Source: Bacteroidota bacterium (GTDB taxonomy: Bacteria; Bacteroidota; Bacteroidia; B-17B0; Aurantibacillaceae). Taken from it: DNA of 58,596 nucleotides. Of the stretch, positions 30,283 to 38,466 are shown in pieces (positions within the stretch are counted from its first letter, which is position 1; every line of letters starts with the position of its first letter). A program made the translations under genes and the position numbers. The DNA lies in NCBI GenBank assembly GCA_013697245.1, contig JACCXH010000058.1, positions 1 to 58,596 on the forward strand, given 5' to 3'. The notes beneath the pieces were generated by a model. The model did no database searches. It had not been told where the DNA came from and saw nothing but the letters and a program-made list of their open reading frames with translations.

Positions 30283-30283
<1 letters not shown>

Positions 30284-30804
30284 TGGATGTTTCGGCGATT
30301 GGATATTTTAGTAAAACCCATGGCGTAAATGGCCAGTTGATCTTAAAAGCAAATAAGGATTTTTATTCTGAAGATATAAGAGCTGTTTTTATTGAAACAC
30401 AAACCGGTGTTGCCCCTTATTTTGTTAAAGTTTTTTCGCAAACACCTAATGGATACATTGTTCATTTAGAAGATATTGATTCGGTAGAAAAAGCAAAACT
30501 ATTAATTGGTAAAGAAGTTTCGATCACTACAGAATTAATTTATACCACCGAAGAAGAATTTGATTGGCTGGGTTATGAGATCATTGATAAAAAATTTGGC
30601 GTTTTAGGAACTGTTTTTAGCGTAAGTGATAATGGCCAACAGGTGCTGGTAAGTATTAAACATGGCGAGAAAGAAATAATTTTGCCTTTAGTAGATGCTT
30701 TTATTGAAAAGTTAGATGAAAACGATAAAAAATTGTTCTTTAATGCCCCGGAAGGCTTAATAGACGTGTATTTAGAGGATGGTAAAAGTTCGGCAGACCT
30801 TTGA
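30283..30804 (+). CDS. rimM: 16S rRNA processing protein RimM
   Basis: A 173-residue 30S subunit maturation factor that binds ribosomal protein S19. The N-terminal RimM barrel begins AIGYFSKTHGVNGQLILKAN, and the C-terminal PRC-barrel region has EFDWLGYEIIDKKFGVLGTV and ILPLVDAFIEKLDENDKKL. It is translationally coupled to pyrG, an uncommon pairing outside this phylum, since rpsP and trmD are not adjacent. Confidence 0.92.
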
Positions 30805-30870
30805 GCGGGTAATTGTTACAGCCTGAGTAAATAATCGAAAATTTTTCCGTAAAATTATTAAAAAAATAAT

Positions 30871-30878
30871 TAAATTTG
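30871..30878 (+). promoter_or_regulatory. -7 box of the tRNA-Ser promoter
   Basis: TAAATTTG matches the TAnnTTTG consensus, 12 bp ahead of the mature tRNA 5' end. The -33 side is T-rich (TTTTTCCG near 30842) but has no exact TTTG. Confidence 0.6.
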
Positions 30879-30890
30879 CCTTCCAAAAAC

Positions 30891-30980
30891 GGAGAGATGC
30901 CTGAGTGGCCGAAAGGACATGTTTGCTAAACATGCGTACGGGAAACTGTACCGAGGGTTCGAATCCCTCTTTCTCCGCCA
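30891..30980 (+). tRNA. tRNA-Ser(GCU)
   Basis: A 90-nt class II tRNA with encoded CCA. The acceptor stem pairs GGAGAGA with TTTCTCC; the anticodon arm ACATGTTTGCTAAACATG exposes GCT, decoding AGC/AGU; a long variable arm (GTACGGGAAACTGTAC) and the T arm GAGGGTTCGAATCCCTC are all present. The accessory element begins just downstream, consistent with this gene being a favoured insertion site. Confidence 0.97.
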
Positions 30981-30992
30981 TATTAATCTCAA

Positions 30993-31019
30993 AACCCCAG
31001 TAGACACTGGGGTTTTTTG
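30993..31019 (+). terminator. Terminator of tRNA-Ser
   Basis: Perfect stem AACCCCAG / CTGGGGTT with loop TAGACA and a T-run, 12 bp after the tRNA 3' end. Confidence 0.85.
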
Positions 31020-31103
31020 TTTTCGGGGTCAATTAAGGGGTCAAAATTTCATTTTAGTTGTTTTTGCTGTTAATAACTTTCAAGGAACAACATTTAAGAG
31101 CAT

Positions 31104-31134
31104 AAAAAAAGTCAAGCAAACATGCTTGACTTTT
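31104..31134 (-). terminator. Bidirectional terminator at the 3' end of the accessory element
   Basis: Stem GTCAAGCA / TGCTTGAC extended by AAAA/TTTT, with loop AACA. On the minus strand the stem is followed by seven T residues, so it ends the long leftward transcript 22 bp after the last gene. It could also stop read-through from the tRNA side. Confidence 0.85.
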
Positions 31135-31155
31135 AAAGTATAGAATGATCTACAA

Positions 31156-32874
31156 TTACTCTTTAATCACATATTGGTTTTCATGGTCATAGATAAACAT
31201 TTCTCCTGCCCCTCCCCATCTGTTTTTATCCTGTCCAGTTCTGATAGTTCCATTTTCACCATAAACCATAACATCAACAATATTTCTCCATTGTTCTTTA
31301 CCTTTAAATTCCCCTGTTTTAATTCCATGAGATACTATGATAAAAGATTGTTGTTTAAAATCTTCTTTTAGTTTTAAAAATTGCATTGTGTCAATTTCTA
31401 AACTATCCTTAGTATCTAAAACTACAAAATCAAAATCAGCAGGATTTAAGGTGTCGAGTTTACCAACTATTTTATAATTGTCCCCTGCAATAATATTAAG
31501 TTGATTTAATAATTTGGTAAAAGGAGGTGTATCAAATTGTTCCCCTGCCACATATAAAATTTTATAGCCTAAAGTGGCAAGGTGTTGAGTAAACAATAAA
31601 GCCCATGATGTTTTACCACTACCGCCACTACCATACACAAACAAATGTGTTGGCAAACAAATTTCTCCCAGTAATGCTTTCCATTTATCACTTAAAGGAA
31701 CAGAATTGTATTTTTTGTGTTTTACATCTTCAACACTCATTACTTGGGGTGTTTCATCTACGCCGTCTAAACATGTTAAGGTTTGTTTTTTGCTTTCTTT
31801 ATTATTGGCACAATCACAATCACAATTACAACCAAGCACACCATTTAAACCATTAAGAGCTTGCTGATGTATTTCTAAAGTTTCACCTTCTTTTGCTTTT
31901 TCAACAAAGGTATTTAAGGCATTTCCTATTTTCATCGTGCTTTGGTAATAAGGATCGGCCTTAGAAATTTTATTAGTTTCCAAAGCATCCAAAATGACAT
32001 TTAATAAGCGTGTAGCTTTGTCTTTTGTAATATTTTTTCCTTGTATGCCCACAAAGCGTTTTAAATATTGAGTAGATAACCGGATGCGAACAGAACCAAC
32101 AATATCCGAGAATTTTTTAATGGTGCTTGCTCCCAATTCAAAAGTATGTTCATTACCCATCACCTCATAAGCAGTAACCAATTGTTTTTGCACCTGCATG
32201 ATCTCGGCAGCATACTTGGATGTTTTACGGATACGTTTTTCAACAATAGCCTTTTGCAAGGCATTGATAAAACTAAGCATTTGCGCTTTGGTTTTACTTT
32301 TACCATGTAAAGCTAAATAACGCTTTATAAATTTAATTTCGTCATCCACTCGTTCATACGGCTTGCTATGGTCATAGTTAATACGAACAGGCGCAGGCTT
32401 GTTCGGTGTAGGTTTACCTTTAACCGTTTTAACTTTCTTTTCGTTTTTAAGTTCATTATAAATAGTTTTTAAGGAGAATGAAAATTTGTTGTTAAGGTTA
32501 TTGGCGTCAGATACTATAATTTTATTTTGTTTTATATCTGCACGGTATTCACTATTGCCAGCTCCCATGTGGCTTTTAGCCAAGCTCTCATAAGTATCTC
32601 CCCTATGAACATAATCCCCGATAAAATTTTTAGCATAGCCTTTTGCAATTGCTTCATTTAGTTTCTTAACTGAATGGTTTTTCAGATGCTCGTTTAATAA
32701 TTTAAAGTAGCGTTCTATTTTTTCACGAATATTTTCTTGCGTGTTGTAAACTTGCCACGTACTATGGTCTTCGGTGGCTTGTTGCACAAACAAAAATCCT
32801 TTTTTAAGGTTTTCGGGTAGCTTTGAAAATGGAATTGTTTTTACATTTTCAAAATAAGTGTTTCTGGTTATCAT
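31156..32874 (-). CDS. RadA-like RecA-fold ATPase with long N-terminal extension
   Basis: A 572-residue protein. The C-terminal 170 residues form a RecA-type ATPase: Walker A GSGGSGKTS (about residues 412-420), Walker B DFVVLDT, a sensor region SFIIVSHGIKTGEFKGKEQW, and KNRWGG near residue 551, a close match to the KNRFG motif of RadA/Sms branch-migration ATPases. The first 400 residues are mostly helical, with no family I recognise, and contain a cysteine cluster GCNCDCDC near residues 346-353 that could bind metal. It is the last gene before the terminator. Possible roles are replicative helicase, recombination motor or genome packaging motor; the sequence does not decide. Confidence 0.7.
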   Translation of the reverse strand: MITRNTYFENVKTIPFSKLPENLKKGFLFVQQATEDHSTWQVYNTQENIREKIERYFKLLNEHLKNHSVKKLNEAIAKGYAKNFIGDYVHRGDTYESLAKSHMGAGNSEYRADIKQNKIIVSDANNLNNKFSFSLKTIYNELKNEKKVKTVKGKPTPNKPAPVRINYDHSKPYERVDDEIKFIKRYLALHGKSKTKAQMLSFINALQKAIVEKRIRKTSKYAAEIMQVQKQLVTAYEVMGNEHTFELGASTIKKFSDIVGSVRIRLSTQYLKRFVGIQGKNITKDKATRLLNVILDALETNKISKADPYYQSTMKIGNALNTFVEKAKEGETLEIHQQALNGLNGVLGCNCDCDCANNKESKKQTLTCLDGVDETPQVMSVEDVKHKKYNSVPLSDKWKALLGEICLPTHLFVYGSGGSGKTSWALLFTQHLATLGYKILYVAGEQFDTPPFTKLLNQLNIIAGDNYKIVGKLDTLNPADFDFVVLDTKDSLEIDTMQFLKLKEDFKQQSFIIVSHGIKTGEFKGKEQWRNIVDVMVYGENGTIRTGQDKNRWGGAGEMFIYDHENQYVIKE

Positions 32875-32893
32875 GGTATTTAGTATTAAAAAT

Positions 32894-33178
32894 TTAAAAA
32901 TCTAATTCCGCAGCTTTATTCATTAGTTCTTGGAGCTTGTCGCTGTCGTTTTGTTGGTTAATTTGAGTTTCATAAAGGGTATAAAGTTTAGCAGAAATAA
33001 AAGCGTCTGTATTTTCGACCATTTTTTTATAGGGTTCTTGCTCATTTTGCTTTGCTTCCTGCCATACTGCAACGGCACTTTCATATTGGTTTATGAGTTC
33101 TGCCAGTTCCGGTGGCAATTGGTTGGTCTTTACATTGGCTTTATATAACCAATAAGTATAGCGGGGTGTGTAGTTCAT
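32894..33178 (-). CDS. Small hypothetical protein
   Basis: A 94-residue, glutamine- and glutamate-rich, mostly helical cytoplasmic protein (LPPELAELINQYESAVAVW). Its start overlaps the stop of the VWA-like gene by four bases, so it is translationally coupled with the MoxR/VWA-like pair. No family recognised. Confidence 0.6.
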   Translation of the reverse strand: MNYTPRYTYWLYKANVKTNQLPPELAELINQYESAVAVWQEAKQNEQEPYKKMVENTDAFISAKLYTLYETQINQQNDSDKLQELMNKAAELDF

Positions 33179-34119
33179 GGCTTTAAAAAATCGGCAATAG
33201 TTTCTATGGTGTTATTTATTTTTTCGAGCGCTTCACTTTCCGAAAATGTTCCACCAAAATAAAACCGATGGTTTGATTGTAATTTTTTGGTGTAACCGGA
33301 ATCTTCCAATAAGACTTTTAATTCATAGGCATTCATGGGTGAGCCTAACGAGCCTGGCGTTTCCATGTTAAAATATTCATACGAACTGATAAGACCTTTA
33401 AAGGCTTCAAATCTCATAAATCGTGGGTCAGAGCTTAATAATGCCAGTAAATTCCTATCTAAAGGTTCATCGTATTCTTTAACCGGTATCAGACTGGCAA
33501 TATATTTTTCTCTGTCCTGATTTAGAGCAGACCCAATCAGAATATTGATTTTTACTTTAATTCCAGCCTTTATTAATAACTCTGCCATTATAACTGCCGA
33601 CACGCCACCGTATAACATTTCTTCGGCTTTAACCGAAGCGGAAGCGTTACACGAAATAAAAAATTCTACGGCGTGTTTTTCTCTGGATACTTCAGGGAAA
33701 TAAGCAAACAATTCTTTAGTATTGGTTTTTACTTTGAGCGTTTGTGAACTCTCGCTAACTTTTGTTTTGTATAAGGTCATCGCTGCTCTGTCAAAACAAA
33801 ACATCCCAAATCCCAGTGCATTAAATTTTAATTTTCGTGCCTGTAATTTTTGAGCGATCACTGTACTTAATTCATCGCTGACCTGATGGTATAACTTTTC
33901 TAATAGTTCGGGGTTTTGATATTGTTTTACACCTTCTGATAATTCCTTATAGGTTGTTCCTTTACCATACCAGTTTATATTTCTTTCAACTTCCTGTTTG
34001 GTAAAACTTGGTTTATGGGAAATATTTTTTTTAGATAGATTATTAAATGTATCATTTACCCATTCGTGATAGTCCAAAAGGTTTTTAAAATCATCTTTTA
34101 TAAGTGCAATGGGTTTCAT
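33175..34119 (-). CDS. VWA-like protein (resembles DUF7192), partner of the MoxR ATPase
   Basis: A 314-residue soluble protein. After a helical N-terminal third, the core reads EFFISCNASASVKAEEMLYG, then GVSAVIMAELLIKAGIKVKI and PLDRNLLALLSSDPRFMRFE. This order of a beta strand ending in S-A-S, an alanine-rich helix, another strand and a final helix around DPRFMR resembles the phage VWA-like family DUF7192, and fits the von Willebrand A fold, though the DxSxS metal site is degenerate. It is coupled by a one-base overlap to the MoxR-like gene. MoxR and VWA proteins commonly act together as assembly chaperones. The assignment is from memory of motifs. Confidence 0.55.
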   Translation of the reverse strand: MKPIALIKDDFKNLLDYHEWVNDTFNNLSKKNISHKPSFTKQEVERNINWYGKGTTYKELSEGVKQYQNPELLEKLYHQVSDELSTVIAQKLQARKLKFNALGFGMFCFDRAAMTLYKTKVSESSQTLKVKTNTKELFAYFPEVSREKHAVEFFISCNASASVKAEEMLYGGVSAVIMAELLIKAGIKVKINILIGSALNQDREKYIASLIPVKEYDEPLDRNLLALLSSDPRFMRFEAFKGLISSYEYFNMETPGSLGSPMNAYELKVLLEDSGYTKKLQSNHRFYFGGTFSESEALEKINNTIETIADFLKP

Positions 34120-35429
34120 TAAAAGTTTAATTTTTGGTTGCTATCTAAGTTTCGGTATTGGTAATTTTCAAACACATGGCCATAGCGTATTTTATCCTTT
34201 ATGTTTTTTTGTTGCAATTCTGTAAAGGTGGATAGAAAACAATCCATCGCACTTTTAAAGGTTTTGCCTTCATTGGCGGGTATGGCCTTGGGCTTATTAT
34301 TTTTTAATCTTTGTTGTTCAAGGGCAAAGGCATCACGGGCTGTTTGCATAAAGCGTAAAGACAATTGCGCTTCATATTTTAATTCTTCTATTACGCTTCT
34401 CACCTTATCACAAATGCTCCAAAGCATTTCATTTTGTATGATCTGCCTTTCAATAGCTGGGTTCTTTTCTACAAAATATACCGATCCCGAAAAGCGGTCT
34501 AACAACGATAAATCCTGTTTGTTATTTGCCCCGTAACTCATGCTCTCTTTGTTAGGGTATATATTACCTGTGGCAATACAGGCAAAGTCAGGATGCTTTT
34601 TAAAGCTTTCTTTACGGGCATTAAAAATAATAGCATCACTTAATTTGGATTTTGAAAGCGCATCGTTAAATAAGCCGGCTGTATTGGGATCTATTTTTGG
34701 TAATTCATCCAAGATTAATATCCAACCATTTTTCCAAGCTTCAATTAATTTACCTTCTACATAACCATCCATTGTTTGACCGCCAATGATTTCAGTTGGC
34801 GAAGTCCATTGCGAACAATTAATAGTTATGTATTCCCTGCCTAACGCATTTTTACTGATTAAATTTTCGGCTGTAAAGGATTTTCCTGTGCCTGCACCAC
34901 CGACTAACAAAACATTATTTCCCATCATGACATCATCTATCATTTGCTGAAATTCAGCAATTGGCGGCTTAGTAAAGGTTGGCAAGGTTCTTTCGGGTAA
35001 TTCATAACTCATCACCATTGGTATTGAGGTAAGGCGTTTATGTAGATCACTATCTAAATCATTGTATTTTATTTTATTTTCCTGTAATGTTTCCTGTAAA
35101 ATATCTTTGATTTGTACTTTATCAAAGCTTCCCGCTGCCTGTGGATTAATATTTCCTTTTAAGATTTCAAATAATTCTTCAAACTCACTTTGCAATGTGC
35201 CGTCTGTTTTCTTTACAGGATTTGGTTTTGTAACGTTGGGTTTGGGTTTTGTAACAGCAGTTGGTTTCTCATCTATGGCTTTAAAATCCATTAGTAGTTT
35301 ATCCAAATCTTTAGCTACCTTATTATTAATAGTAAAATTTTTGCTTAAATTTTTTACCATGTTATAGCGTTTGATCGTACTCTGGTCAGATTGTAAAAAA
35401 TATGCGCTATGATTTTTTGACTGATACAT
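34119..35429 (-). CDS. MoxR/CbbQ-type AAA+ ATPase
   Basis: A 436-residue protein. A 100-residue N-terminal region rich in Lys/Pro/Thr precedes the AAA+ module: Walker A VLLVGGAGTGKSFTAENLIS (about residues 172-191), Walker B GWILILDELPKIDP (about residue 238), sensor 1 FACIATGNIYP, and an arginine-finger region LSLLDRFSGSVYFV. These are the features of the AAA_5/MoxR family, which remodels protein complexes together with VWA-domain partners such as the next gene. In a virus-like element it may help virion assembly or host takeover. Confidence 0.8.
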   Translation of the reverse strand: MYQSKNHSAYFLQSDQSTIKRYNMVKNLSKNFTINNKVAKDLDKLLMDFKAIDEKPTAVTKPKPNVTKPNPVKKTDGTLQSEFEELFEILKGNINPQAAGSFDKVQIKDILQETLQENKIKYNDLDSDLHKRLTSIPMVMSYELPERTLPTFTKPPIAEFQQMIDDVMMGNNVLLVGGAGTGKSFTAENLISKNALGREYITINCSQWTSPTEIIGGQTMDGYVEGKLIEAWKNGWILILDELPKIDPNTAGLFNDALSKSKLSDAIIFNARKESFKKHPDFACIATGNIYPNKESMSYGANNKQDLSLLDRFSGSVYFVEKNPAIERQIIQNEMLWSICDKVRSVIEELKYEAQLSLRFMQTARDAFALEQQRLKNNKPKAIPANEGKTFKSAMDCFLSTFTELQQKNIKDKIRYGHVFENYQYRNLDSNQKLNF

Positions 35430-35441
35430 TTATTTTTCGTT

Positions 35442-37340
35442 TTAGTGTATGTTCCAAACGGCAGGGTAGATAGTGTTTTCGTATATTTCACCTAATCCGT
35501 TTAAGTGTTGCTTTTTTTGTTTGAGTTCTAATTCCATTTTTAAAAGTTCGAGTTCTGCCAGCGCTTGTAATTCCAAATGCTCATCCTCACTTTCTTCATA
35601 GTCTTGTGCTTGCTCATCATCATTTATTTCATAACTATCTTCTAAGTCTGGTAGGGAGCCATCCTGATTAATAGCAACAATACGGACGGTTATACCTGTT
35701 TGATTAAAGGCATCTTTAAATGCACCAGTAATTTTCTCGCTTATAAAAGCATTTTTATGAAACAATAAATTCCTGAATTCTTTTTCCTTTTTAAAACTTC
35801 TAAAAAACACTCCCTCGCTCATTACCGCTACTACACGCCCGCCTTTATTTAACAGCGTCAATGCGTGTAATACATGGTCGATGTCTTGTCCTTTTTCAAA
35901 AGGTGGATTCATAATGATCTTATCAAAAATCCGATCAACTTCTAAAAAGTTAGTTCCAATTAATTCGTAACCTTTTAATTTTAATAACTCACGTAAACTA
36001 TAATTGATTTCACAAGCGGTTAGTCTTACAGTATCTTGATACCGTTCTTGAATTGCATCTAAAATATCCCCTTTACCCGCAGAAGGTTCTAAGATTTTAT
36101 CGCCTTTTTTTATTTCGGCAATGGAAAGCAATTCAGCAATTAATTTTTTTGGCGTTGGGAAGAAACCTTCTATTTTTTTTGATTTGATTTCTATTTCCAA
36201 CTCTTCGATTTTGCGTTGCTGTTCTGTTTGTTGTTGGGTAGCTCTATCTGAAAATAGCGCCAGTAGTTCAAAGCGTTGTCCGTTTGCTACCGACCAATCA
36301 TAAATGCTCTTTATGCCCAATACACTAAATTCAGATTTTTTATGGTCAAGTACACTTTGTAAATAGTGGTCTTCGTGTTTTTTGCCAAAGGCATCAGTAA
36401 ACTTATTGATTAATTCTACCTGTGATTTAGAGCGAATATTTTTTAAAAAACTAAAGGCATTTATTTTTCCAGCGAGCTGCGCTTTAGATAAAGCATATAA
36501 TACCTTTTGAATATTTTGCAAGTAATAGCCATCCTGCCTCATGGCCGATGCTACCCGTAAGCGTTTAGCGGTAGGGCGTTGCCTTGAGGTGGCAGAATTT
36601 AATTTAGCATCAATAAATTTTTGCAGCCCATCCGCCAGCTCTTTTAATTTTTCGGCTAAGGGTAAATTGGGTTTACCTGTGCTTGTTTCTTCTTCTTGGT
36701 CGTTATCTTCGTTTTCATTTTCTTTTTCACTTTCTTCCTCATTGTCATCTCCACTTTCTTGCTCATCGTCACCAACAATTTTATTATAGAATTTTTTAAA
36801 TTTTAAATGATCGCTGTAAATAGCGGTTTTCACATTTGTTTTGCTCTCTAATTGTTTTTTGTTCCGGTAAAATTGGGGAGGTGTTCCACTCACCATAAAT
36901 TCAGTAAAGTTGGTGAGCTTGTTGTAAAAATCCATAGAGCCAACTTTAGCCCACAGGTGGCGTTTTTCGTATTTGTTGTCATCTGCTTCGATCTCATTAT
37001 TTTCTAAATACTCTACTAACTCTCTTGATTTAGAATTGTCAAGGGCATACCAGATTATTTGTTTTTCAGAAAACTGAAAGCCTTGAGCCTTTAATTTTTC
37101 CCGCAACTCGGCAGTTGGACGTACTGATCCAAAACGGAGTTCAATACCATCAGGAGCTTTTTTTCCAGTCTTGGTAGTGCGGGAAGTATTGTAAGTAATT
37201 TCAGGTTTAAATTTTATAACGCCCGATAGGTCTTGTGCATCACTAAAAGTATTTTTAATGATGTTTTCATTTTCTAATGAATGACCTTTATCGGTGAAAT
37301 TTTCTTCCATATTAATTTTTGTTACTCTTAGTCCTGTCAT
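35442..37340 (-). CDS. N6-adenine-type DNA methyltransferase with N-terminal accessory domains
   Basis: A 632-residue protein (or 622 from ATG 37310). Residues about 60-100 carry GIELRFGSVRPTAELREKL and KAQGFQFSEKQIIWYA, a small module seen at the start of many phage and mobile-element proteins. A Glu/Asp-rich linker follows (about 195-215), then a helical region and the methyltransferase domain: motif I KILEPSAGKGDILDAI (about residue 417) and motif IV IIMNPPFEKG (about residue 478), which fits an adenine-N6 class with NPPF. It may protect element DNA from host restriction. There is no linked endonuclease. The C-terminus has a second acidic, coiled-coil-rich stretch. Confidence 0.75.
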   Translation of the reverse strand: MTGLRVTKINMEENFTDKGHSLENENIIKNTFSDAQDLSGVIKFKPEITYNTSRTTKTGKKAPDGIELRFGSVRPTAELREKLKAQGFQFSEKQIIWYALDNSKSRELVEYLENNEIEADDNKYEKRHLWAKVGSMDFYNKLTNFTEFMVSGTPPQFYRNKKQLESKTNVKTAIYSDHLKFKKFYNKIVGDDEQESGDDNEEESEKENENEDNDQEEETSTGKPNLPLAEKLKELADGLQKFIDAKLNSATSRQRPTAKRLRVASAMRQDGYYLQNIQKVLYALSKAQLAGKINAFSFLKNIRSKSQVELINKFTDAFGKKHEDHYLQSVLDHKKSEFSVLGIKSIYDWSVANGQRFELLALFSDRATQQQTEQQRKIEELEIEIKSKKIEGFFPTPKKLIAELLSIAEIKKGDKILEPSAGKGDILDAIQERYQDTVRLTACEINYSLRELLKLKGYELIGTNFLEVDRIFDKIIMNPPFEKGQDIDHVLHALTLLNKGGRVVAVMSEGVFFRSFKKEKEFRNLLFHKNAFISEKITGAFKDAFNQTGITVRIVAINQDGSLPDLEDSYEINDDEQAQDYEESEDEHLELQALAELELLKMELELKQKKQHLNGLGEIYENTIYPAVWNIH

Positions 37341-37353
37341 GAAATAATAGTAA

Positions 37354-37386
37354 TCGGGAAAATGCTTTTTAAAAGTATTTCCCCGA
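37354..37386. other. Hairpin between the virion and replication gene blocks
   Basis: TCGGG at 37354-37358 and CCCGA at 37382-37386 flank AAAATGCTTTT and AAAAGTATTT, giving a stem of about 15 bp with two or three mismatches. It lies in the 74-bp gap between the basic protein gene and the methyltransferase gene. There is no T-run on either strand, so it is more likely an attenuator, RNA-processing site or regulator site than a terminator. Confidence 0.45.
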
Positions 37387-37414
37387 CTAGCTGTATTGAG
37401 TTAAGAAAAAAGAA

Positions 37415-37687
37415 TTAGTCAATAATGCGTTTGCCTTTTTTGCGTTGATACGCTAAAATGGCTTTCTGCAATTTTAAAGGCAGTTTCTTTTTCTGTTTGT
37501 CGGTTAGGCGAAATGTGCCATCCGTACCGTTTAAACATCCTTTTGATCTGCGTTTTGCTTTTGCTTTTTTTCCTTCCTGGCTCAAAACTTTTCCTGCTTT
37601 TGATGAGCCGTTGGTTGCCAATAGATGCCCTGCTTCGCTAATACGAAATGAAGGGCGGCAATTGATTCTTTTGCTTTTTTTTGCCAT
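37415..37687 (-). CDS. Very basic small protein, putative nucleic-acid-binding virion protein
   Basis: A 90-residue protein with about 29 Lys or Arg residues (MAKKSKRINCRPSFRISEAG ... KKAKAKRRSKGCLNG), no membrane segment and two cysteines. Composition fits a histone-like or genome-condensing protein. Its ATG is preceded by AAAAAACAACATC, the same leader as the gene at 43975-44358. No family recognised; the function is inferred from composition and position. Confidence 0.55.
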   Translation of the reverse strand: MAKKSKRINCRPSFRISEAGHLLATNGSSKAGKVLSQEGKKAKAKRRSKGCLNGTDGTFRLTDKQKKKLPLKLQKAILAYQRKKGKRIID

Positions 37688-37714
37688 GATGTTGTTTTTT
37701 ATTTTTGGTTTGTA

Positions 37715-38278
37715 TTATTTGTAGGTTAAAGCCTCCCTTTGTTCCCAGAGATTTTCAAAATTCTTGTTGCCATTTGCCCATGAAGTAATATTGATTTCGC
37801 CCTGACGTTCGATTTTTTGAATGGCCCAAGTCGCATCGCTAATAAGCGTGCCTATCACTGCGTAGCCTTTATAAATGACTTTTACACCCCCTTCATCTAT
37901 TAACAAAGGCTCGTCTAAAATTTTATAATCCATGCCAATGAGTAAGCCTTTCATATTTAGTAATTCAGTTTTCATGGCATTAAGCACTTCTATTTCCAAA
38001 GCCTGTTTTGCTTCGGTTGCACCGCCTGCTATCCCTGTTACAGTGGGTAAAAAAGCAATGATTGCATCCCGCAAAGCTTCGGGGTTGGCTGTTATCGGGT
38101 TTATAACATCACTAAAGGGAATGTATATGTTATACAATGCACCCATCCGAATATCTATTTTAATGATATTGGTTTTAATAACTGCTACCTCTACAATTTG
38201 AGATTTAATAATATTCCTTACTAAGGCGCCGATGGTAAGTTTAATACTTGCGCCATTGTCTGTGATTGATGTGTCCAT
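37715..38278 (-). CDS. Putative virion spike or appendage protein
   Basis: A 187-residue soluble protein. The first half is beta-rich with IKLTIGALVRNIIKSQIVEV; a helical middle region follows (AKQALEIEVLNAMKTELLNM). The C-terminus, DATWAIQKIERQGEINIT and WANGNKNFENLWEQREALTY, closely resembles a C-terminal module I have seen on many phage structural proteins (a W-x-I-x-x-I strand, W-A-x-G-N-x-x-F-x-N-x-W and a Y-x-Y end). That similarity is from memory and needs a search. A host-contacting or trimerisation role is inferred. Confidence 0.5.
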   Translation of the reverse strand: MDTSITDNGASIKLTIGALVRNIIKSQIVEVAVIKTNIIKIDIRMGALYNIYIPFSDVINPITANPEALRDAIIAFLPTVTGIAGGATEAKQALEIEVLNAMKTELLNMKGLLIGMDYKILDEPLLIDEGGVKVIYKGYAVIGTLISDATWAIQKIERQGEINITSWANGNKNFENLWEQREALTYK

Positions 38279-38288
38279 GTGATTATAT

Positions 38289-38462
38289 TTAGTGATTATT
38301 TTTTTTTGTACTTACTTGTGCGATGATCTCCCCGACCCATGCCCCTACAAAACCGCCAACCATAGAATAGGGGACTATATCCTTTTGGTGCGTTTTAGCG
38401 TAATAGTAACACGCTAAAGTGCCAAGGAGGGTAAAGGTGGATACCAGAGTTTTTTCTTTCAT
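38289..38462 (-). CDS. 57-residue small membrane protein
   Basis: A short gene not obvious among long frames: ATG at 38462, stop TAA at 38289. The product MKEKTLVSTFTLLGTLACYY has a hydrophobic N-terminal segment and a second weak glycine-rich one (VPYSMVGGFVGAWVGEIIA). It fills the only space between the spike-like and coiled-coil genes with gaps of 10 and 4 bp. Size and topology suit a small holin partner or a virion membrane protein. Confidence 0.6.
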   Translation of the reverse strand: MKEKTLVSTFTLLGTLACYYYAKTHQKDIVPYSMVGGFVGAWVGEIIAQVSTKKNNH

Positions 38463-38466
38463 CTTA

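Noticed and set aside
30772-31032. 86-residue minus-strand frame across tRNA-Ser (contains AEKEGFEPS)
   Set aside because: It is the antisense of the tRNA gene; this peptide is a well-known artefact of tRNA-Ser loci.
31107-31134. Ten-base match (AGCAAACATG) between the terminator and the tRNA anticodon arm, as a possible attachment core
   Set aside because: Too short, lies inside a simple hairpin, and no second copy is present at the other side of the element.
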